Positions 57,201 to 64,000 of a stretch of 64,000 bases of DNA are shown piece by piece. The first letter of the stretch is position 1, and every line of letters starts with the position of its first letter. Where the stretch lies: NCBI GenBank assembly GCA_002943765.1, contig PQWQ01000007.1, positions 2,358,501-2,422,500 of the forward strand, read 5' to 3'. Below the pieces are notes generated by a model. It was not told where the DNA came from and did no database searches. It saw nothing but the letters and a program-made list of their open reading frames with translations. The stretch is from Psoroptes ovis. Its lineage: Eukaryota > Arthropoda > Arachnida > Sarcoptiformes > Psoroptidae. The position numbers and the translations under genes were made by a program.

Positions 57201-60200
57201 AGCATTTTCACCACAAGCTGTTGGTGCCAAACATACGTTGACACAATGATTTTCGAAACAAATATCACTTTCTTTAGGACAATCCAAGTGGCTACTACAT
57301 TCTACGGGTTCACAACGTACTAATGGATCGCCGAAATAATTTTTCGGACACGAACATTTTGGCTGATGATGAACAGTTACACAAGTTGAATTCATTCCAC
57401 AAATTGTAGGATCATTACATCTATCACGACATTTTGGTATACCAGCCACCATTATGCAGGTTGAAGAATCTGGACAATCATCATCACCATTATAGCATAC
57501 ATCGGATTCATGGCATCCAGGATGATCGTATGCATTGCCGACCAAATTCGGTGGACATTTACAGCTATAACTGCCTGGAATATTTTCACAAATAGCTGTA
57601 CTATGACATGGGTGAAAATGACATTCATTAATGTCAACACAAGACAGCAGGCCATTATTTTCGAATCCAGTTTCACATCGACAAATCGCTTGACGATCAC
57701 GAATAATACAAGAGCCATGAGAGCCACAATCAACTTGATCACATGAATTTTCACAAACAAAATTACGACATTGTCTATCAGATGGGCAATCGGAATCATG
57801 AAGACATTCGACTTTTTGACAGCCAATTTGATGATTATAAGCATCGCCACTGAATAAACCGATTTCTGGACATTTGCATTGAATTTTATGATCAACAACA
57901 TTACATATTGCATTCGGTCCACATGGTTGATAAGAGCAGAGATTAACACATTGAGATAAGCCATTATGTTGATTACTTCGGCAAGCTGCACTTGGTGGAC
58001 AATCGATATCGCCTCTAGGACATTCACCAGGATTTTGACAACCAGTCCAACCATCACCGATTTCGCCATCTCGACAAGAACATCGATAACTTCCAGGAAC
58101 ATTTTCACAGATAGCTGATGGATGACATGGCTGTGTTAAACATTCATCGATATCAACGCATCCAACACCGGAGACATATTCAAATCCAGGTATACATGAA
58201 CAAAGTGTGTTGGCACAGATTTGATTCAAAGTACAATCAGCATTCGAACGGCAACCAGTTATGCAGACATGATTGATGCAAACTTCACCAGCTGGACAAT
58301 TAATATCACTTGAACATGTTTGGAAACATGCATTCGCAATACATTTTTCTCCGTCCGCACAATTATTACAATTTGGTCGACATTTATTATTGGCACATAC
58401 CAATCCTCTTGGGCATTCTGCGTCACTAATACAATGATAGGATTTTCGTTTACATCCCATTATTGGATCTGGATTACCTTCGAAATTTTCTGTACAATAA
58501 CATGTCAGATTGTGATTTTGCACAGCACATAATGCATTATGACCACAAATATTTTTGATTTCACATGGATTTTGACAACGATTCTGTATGCATGATTGAT
58601 CCAATGGACATTCACTATTATCACGGCAGCCAAAATTACAATAGCCTTTGCTTACACAGGCTTCATTCGGTGAACAGCTATCATGAACAATACAGGCTTT
58701 GACACAAAAATTATCCACACATTTTTCACCACCAGCACATTCACTATCTAAAGTACAAACAAATCGACATTGTCCATCAATACATTCTTGACTGTCGGCA
58801 CAATCAGGATTCGATTTACAAAATCTCGGTATTCGAGAACAACCAAATGAATTCGGTTCACCATTAAAATTGTCTAAGCATCTACATTTAGGCTGTTGAT
58901 CTCGTATTTCACATACAGAATTTGGTCCACATTCGATTTCATCACATGGATTTTTACATAAAAACATTCCAGTTACATCAGGCATACAGATGGAATCAGA
59001 TGAACAATCGATATTACCACGCGGACATGCATTCGGATGTTTGCAGCCATCGATACCTTTCGAATATGGATCACCGATAAAACCAGCTGGACATTGACAT
59101 GTTAATGTTCCAAGTGTATCATTACAATTTGCCATTTCATGACATGGATTAGAATCACATAATCGTATCAATGAACAACCAATACCGTGTGGTTCGCCAG
59201 TATAACCAGGTAAACATTTACAATGAGCATAATGAGAATATGATATGCAGACAGCATTTTGTCCACAGCCATTGATACATGGATCATAACAATGATTTTG
59301 AGTTGAACAAGCTTTATCATCTGGACAATCTTTATCGGTTATACATTCCACACGAATACAGCCATTATTACGATCATATGGATTACCAACATAATGTTGA
59401 CGATTCGTAGTCGGACAACGACATTCAGGGGCTCGATTTTCAATCACACAAACTGCATGTTTACCACATTCAAATTTCGAACATCCATCAACACATTCTC
59501 GTATACCATTCTGATCTGCTAAACAAATTTCATTCGGTGAATGACAATCATTGTCATTATTGCATTGATGTAATGAAATCGGTACGCATCCAGTTCGACT
59601 AAGCGGATCACCAGTGAAACCAGCTTCACATTGACATTGTTCTTTATGATGCATAGCAACACATCTTGAATTCGGTGTACAAGTGAAATCAATACAAGCT
59701 TCGGCACATTGTTTGATTCCAAGATTATTAGTTTTACATGTTGATAATGCTGGACATTGATGATCAGTCATGCATTCATCTTTACGCGGAATGCAAATTT
59801 GATTTTGATTACGCACGTAACCTTCCATACAATCACAATATGCTCGATGATCGACAGCGATACAAATTGATCCAGTTCCACATGTTATAAATTGACATGC
59901 ATTGAAACATTTTTTGACACCATTATTCAATGCTTTGCAAACATCAGAACCATTAATGCAATCCATATCTTCATTACATTCATTTTGTTCTTGTTTTATG
60001 CAACCGACAGCTAAATCGTTAGGCGTTCCAGCATAACCTGGCAAACATTCACAAGTTGCATCATGATTAAGTATTTGACATTTCGAATTTGGTCCACATT
60101 GAATCGTTTGACAAACATCAATACAATCCAGAATACCGGAACGTGTTGGTAAACATTTGTAATTGAATTTGCAATCAAAATCATTGTTGCAAACATTATT

Positions 60201-63200
60201 GATGACAGGTATATGACATCCACCATGTATAAGATCATATGGATCGCCATCATATGAAGATTGACAAAAACATTGAGCCTTGTGTTTATGTGCTTTACAT
60301 AATGCATTTTTGCCACATTCAGTGTACAGACAAACATTAACACATTTATGGGTGTTTGTTACTTTATCAAATTTACAAACACTATCATTAGGACAATCGA
60401 TATCTGCTTTACATTCATCTGGATCATAACACATGTGGAATGGATCTCCACTAAAACCGGGTCTACATGAACATTGAGCACGATGATTCACCGATGAACA
60501 AATAGCATTTTCACCACATAAAAATTGTTTGCATGGATCTTGACAAATATTAATGTTATCTGGACCATGTACACAAATTGCGTTTGATGGACAATTTTCA
60601 TCATCAAAACATTCATTAGTAATACGATGACATCCACCATTAGGATCACTAGCACGGCCAGTATAACCATCAGGACATGTACATGTTAAAAAGTGTTCAT
60701 TGGTTAAACAAATTGCATTAGGACCGCATACGTGGACTGAGCAACCATCAACGCATGATTTAACACCATATTCGTTGAGATGACAAACTTGTTCAGTATT
60801 ACAATCAGTATTTGATGTACAACGATCTTTTGGCACACAACCTCTAAATAAATCTTCTGGATTGCCAAAAAATCCTTTTTTGCATTTACAAGTAGCCGTA
60901 TGATCGATAGCAATACATTCTGCGTTTGGTCCACATTTAATCGATTCACAAACATCCACACAATCGAGTATGCCTTTGCGAGTGATTGTACAAATTTGAT
61001 CATTTCGACATTCGCGATTAGTTTGACACATGTTAGGTGCACATGCACCACTTGAATCACCGGATATTCGTGTATAACCAGCCATACAATCACAATGCGG
61101 ACGATGATTTTTAGCGACACAATGTGCACCTTTACCACAAATATGATTATAACAAATATCTACACAGTCTTTAATGTTTTCTGCGGTCAGTACACATTTT
61201 TTATCAGGCGGGCATTGTTCATCACGCTGACAAAGATGCTGACTTGGTGTTTGACATTGACGTGTTGGATCACCGGTAAAACCGGGCAAACATTCACAAA
61301 CAGCTTGATGAGCTCGGCCAACACAACGTGCATTTTGTCCACAACGAATATTATCGCAGACATCGGTACAATTTCGAAGACCAGTCAATACACGTCTACA
61401 TGCTTGAAATTCTGCGCAAGCATTATCATCTGTACATGTAAGTTGAATCGGTTGACAACCAATTTTTCCATCATAAGCATCACCGGCAAAATTTGGTCGA
61501 CATTCGCAATAGGCTTGATGAGCACGACCTCGACAAACGCTGTTAATACCACATTGAAAATCTTTACAAACATTTTCACATTCTCGATATCCTTGTGAAT
61601 GTTGCGAGCAGATTTCATCTTGTTTGCAATCACCATCGGCAGTGCAAGCATGCGGACTACATCCATGTATTAAATCATAGGCATTTCCTTCGAAATGTTC
61701 GTGACAAACACATTCTGGTCGCCGTTCTTTCGGTATACAATGTGCATTCGGACCACATTGCATTATATCACAGACACTGACACATTGTTTTGAATCAGAT
61801 TTTGATGGAATATGCCTACAGACAAAATTTGATTGACATTCATCATCATGATCACATGATGACGGTGGCAAACGAATTTCGGCTATGGTCGGTGAACAAC
61901 CGGTTTCCAAGTTATTGGGATCACCTTGATGCGCATCAATACAAAGACATTTTGGCTTGTGTTCAATTGTGAAACAGAATGCATTCGGTCCGCATTGAGT
62001 TGTATCACATGGATCAATACATTGATATCCAATGTCATGATTGACTAGAGCGCATACATTATTGCTGTCACATTGTGTATCGTCCGTGCATCGATTCGGT
62101 TGTACACAAACACCACGGAAGCACACAGTGCTCGGTGGACAATTAAATGATGTTGAACATGAAAGACCGACACCGATTACTTGATTTTCGTAGCCAGGTT
62201 TTTTCGGCAATTGACAAGCATACATAGGATTACCAATATAACCAGGTGGACAGACGCATTGATAACTTCCAATTACATTGATACAATTGGCATTGGTACC
62301 GCAAAGATTTCCTTGATTATCACAGACATCTTGCAAACATTCATTTACATCTTCACAGGCAATGTATGGATTACCATGAAATCCAGCAGGACAGACACAT
62401 TCGACACTTGTTGCACTCTCCAAGCAATTTGCACCGGTACCGCAACGAATTTTATCGCATCTTGGAATTGTTGTGCAAGCAATATAAGGATTACCACTAG
62501 TTCCAGTGTTGCAAACACATTTATTCGGTTGACCATATTCACAATGACTATTAAGACCGCAACCAGGATTACAAGTCGGCGGCGTAGGTAATGGCGGCAC
62601 GCAAAGCACTTGCGGATCTCCAACATAATTAGGTAAACATTTACACGATTGACTGGCTGCATCACATTTAGCACCTTGACCACATTTTTGTCCATTACAG
62701 CTATCAATACAGTGATTATTCAGGCATATTTGATCAGATGGACAGGGCAATTGATTTGAACATTCAATTTCAGGCACACAAGTGCCTCCAGCCCATGGAT
62801 TGCCATAAAATCCATTTTGACATTGACATACTGGTTGATTTTGAGCATTAACTATACAATGAGCGTTAACACCACAATGAATGTTATTACATGGTGATAA
62901 ACATCCTTTAATCAAATCATTGCCTTGACCATGATATCCGGCAATACATTGGCAAATTGCTGTGTGGTTGATGCCAACACAATAAGCGTTAGGTCCACAA
63001 ATAGCCTGACTGCAAACATCAACACAAACATTTAGCTCTTTGTTACAAATTGTGTCATTAGGGCAATCATCATTTGATTGACATTTTGATGATCCTTGAC
63101 AGCCAGATTCATAAGCATTACCGACAGTACCATCAGAGCATTCACAACGATAACCATTGAAAAGATTTATACAAACAGCATTCGCTCCACAAGGACCATT

Positions 63201-64000
63201 TGGATCCAAAGGTAGCATAGATGTACATTCATTTATATCATAACATGCTTCGTTTGGATTTCCGGTCGAACCAGATTTACAATGACAGACTGGACCACGT
63301 TCTTCAAGAACACAATCAGCATTTTGACCACATTGAGTCCATTCACAAGGATGACGACATGATTGTCCATCAAAAATGAATGGAGGTGCACATTGACAAG
63401 TTCCATTGCGGCATAGATAATTTGAGCCACAATCCATTTTGGAGTGACAATGTTGTATGATACGATGACAGGAAACTTTACCAACACCACTATAGCCAGC
63501 GGGACAAAGACATTCATATGTTCCAGGTAAATTAATACATTCGGCATTGGTTCCACAAAGATTAAATTCTTGCATTTCATTACATTCATTAATATCACGA
63601 CAGAATCCATTTGCTTCTAAAGTAAATCCTTTTGGACAAATACAAAAACCAAATCCTGAACTTGTCATCATACATTCTTGATTCTGAGGACAGGGATTTG
63701 CATTTGAACAATTTCGACTGGTCAAAATACAATAATCACCTTCTCGTACATAAGGATCTTTGCAACCACAATGAACGCCCAATTCTACATCGTTAATGCA
63801 TGCAGTATTACCAGGACATTGCTTATCATCATGACATTCGATGATGTCGGGATAGCACATTGAATAAGCATTACCAGTGAAACCATCTGGACAATGACAA
63901 GTATAGCCGCCATCAAGATTCATGCAGAATGCATTAGTTCCACAAGGAGATTTTCTCGATTCAGTACATTCATTGACGTCCCTACACATTTCAGTAATAA
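47077..64000 (-). CDS. dpy: dumpy homologue: giant EGF/DPY-repeat ZP-domain apical matrix protein, 5'-partial
   Basis: Thirteen exons are visible on the minus strand: 51878-64000 (open at the window edge), 51739-51810, 51421-51678, 51180-51359, 51050-51121, 50519-50980, 50341-50460, 50177-50281, 49548-50114, 49358-49483, 49082-49297, 48279-49022 and 47077-48221. All introns are GT...AG, 57-70 bp and phase 1. They encode about 5,395 residues of cysteine-rich EGF-like and DPY-type modules followed by a ZP domain, furin site, transmembrane helix and tail. Drosophila Dumpy has this layout: a huge tensile protein linking epidermis to cuticle at muscle attachments and in trachea. The N terminus lies to the right of the window. 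Confidence 0.93.
48279..51810 (-). CDS. dpy: dpy block of eleven symmetric small exons
   Basis: Exon lengths are 72, 258, 180, 72, 462, 120, 105, 567, 126, 216 and 744 bp, all multiples of three and all flanked by phase-1 introns of about 57-70 bp. Each encodes one or a few EGF/DPY-like modules (for example CGVNTICRAERHEAQCSCL and CGRNSICSASSHVAVCSC). Any of them could be skipped or repeated without breaking the frame. I set the splice sites from GT...AG consensus and frame continuity. Confidence 0.85.
51878..64000 (-). CDS. dpy: dpy giant repeat exon (more than 12.1 kb uninterrupted)
   Basis: More than 4,040 codons without a stop or intron. The first module in the window is a calcium-binding EGF (DVNECTESRKSPCGTNAFC), and similar DxNEC modules recur. 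In the first third the pattern is CGPNAxC ... H ... CxCxxGxxG ... GC ... DxDC ... CVDVC. In the last third short cysteine modules (CRSDxDC...CINxxCxxPC...CGxNAxC...NHxxxCxC) repeat about every 50-60 residues, as in Dumpy EGF-DPY-EGF units. Its right edge is open. Its 3' end splices with phase 1 at CATAC (GTATG on the minus strand). Confidence 0.92.

Noticed and set aside
51947..63610. Antisense and shifted frames of 60-310 codons inside dpy
   Set aside because: They are shadows of the repeat-rich coding exon; cysteine codon patterns explain their openness.
51878..64000. Regular repeats that could suggest a CRISPR-like or satellite array
   Set aside because: The periodicity is protein-level (EGF/DPY modules); nucleotide identity between units is low and the frame is kept throughout.
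1..64000. tRNA or rRNA genes
   Set aside because: I saw no cloverleaf with internal A/B boxes and no rRNA signature; only a tRNA-complementary primer site in the copia element.

Overview
This is a eukaryotic nuclear window, very AT-rich, with tiny introns (about 56-95 bp) beside a few very large ones, proteins rich in Asn, Ser and Gln runs, and a dumpy-type giant ZP/EGF protein. Together these suggest an arthropod, most likely an acariform (dust- or scab-type) mite. The species is inferred, not proven.

Layout. 1-6654 is a nested pair of LTR retrotransposons: a plus-strand Ty3/gypsy element (gag, protease, RT-RNase H-integrase, 3' LTR to about 4112) sits inside the integrase of a minus-strand Ty1/copia element whose gag end, primer-binding site and 5' LTR run to about 6654. 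6797-7816 (-) is an intact single-exon L-asparaginase/isoaspartyl peptidase. 8582-11014 (+) is an unrecognised membrane protein with about 11 hydrophobic spans. 11740-12661 (+) is a three-exon gene for a secreted 12-cysteine protein with a clear TATA box. 13069-13899 (+) is an Asn/Ser-rich protein of unknown function.

About 16.9-45.8 kb (+) is one BTB/AT-hook/C2H2 zinc-finger transcription-factor gene. It has four coding exons and probably a non-coding first exon. A 21.3-kb intron splits its BTB domain. That intron and the introns and flanks beside it carry about 11 copies of a short palindromic element (ends TTGTCCGAAAAGTT / AACTTTTCGGACAA) and an internally deleted non-LTR retrotransposon with a 14-bp target-site duplication. 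The rest is homopolymer-rich non-coding DNA.

47077-64000 (-) is the 3' portion of a dumpy (dpy) homologue: an uninterrupted EGF/DPY-repeat exon of more than 12.1 kb that runs off the window, eleven small symmetric phase-1 exons, and a last exon with a ZP domain, furin site, transmembrane helix and short tail. The transcription-factor gene and dpy converge, with about 1.25 kb between their stop codons.

The genes do not form an operon-like system. The most interesting unexplained material is the palindromic element family in the transcription-factor introns, the long intron inside a domain, and the deleted LINE copy.
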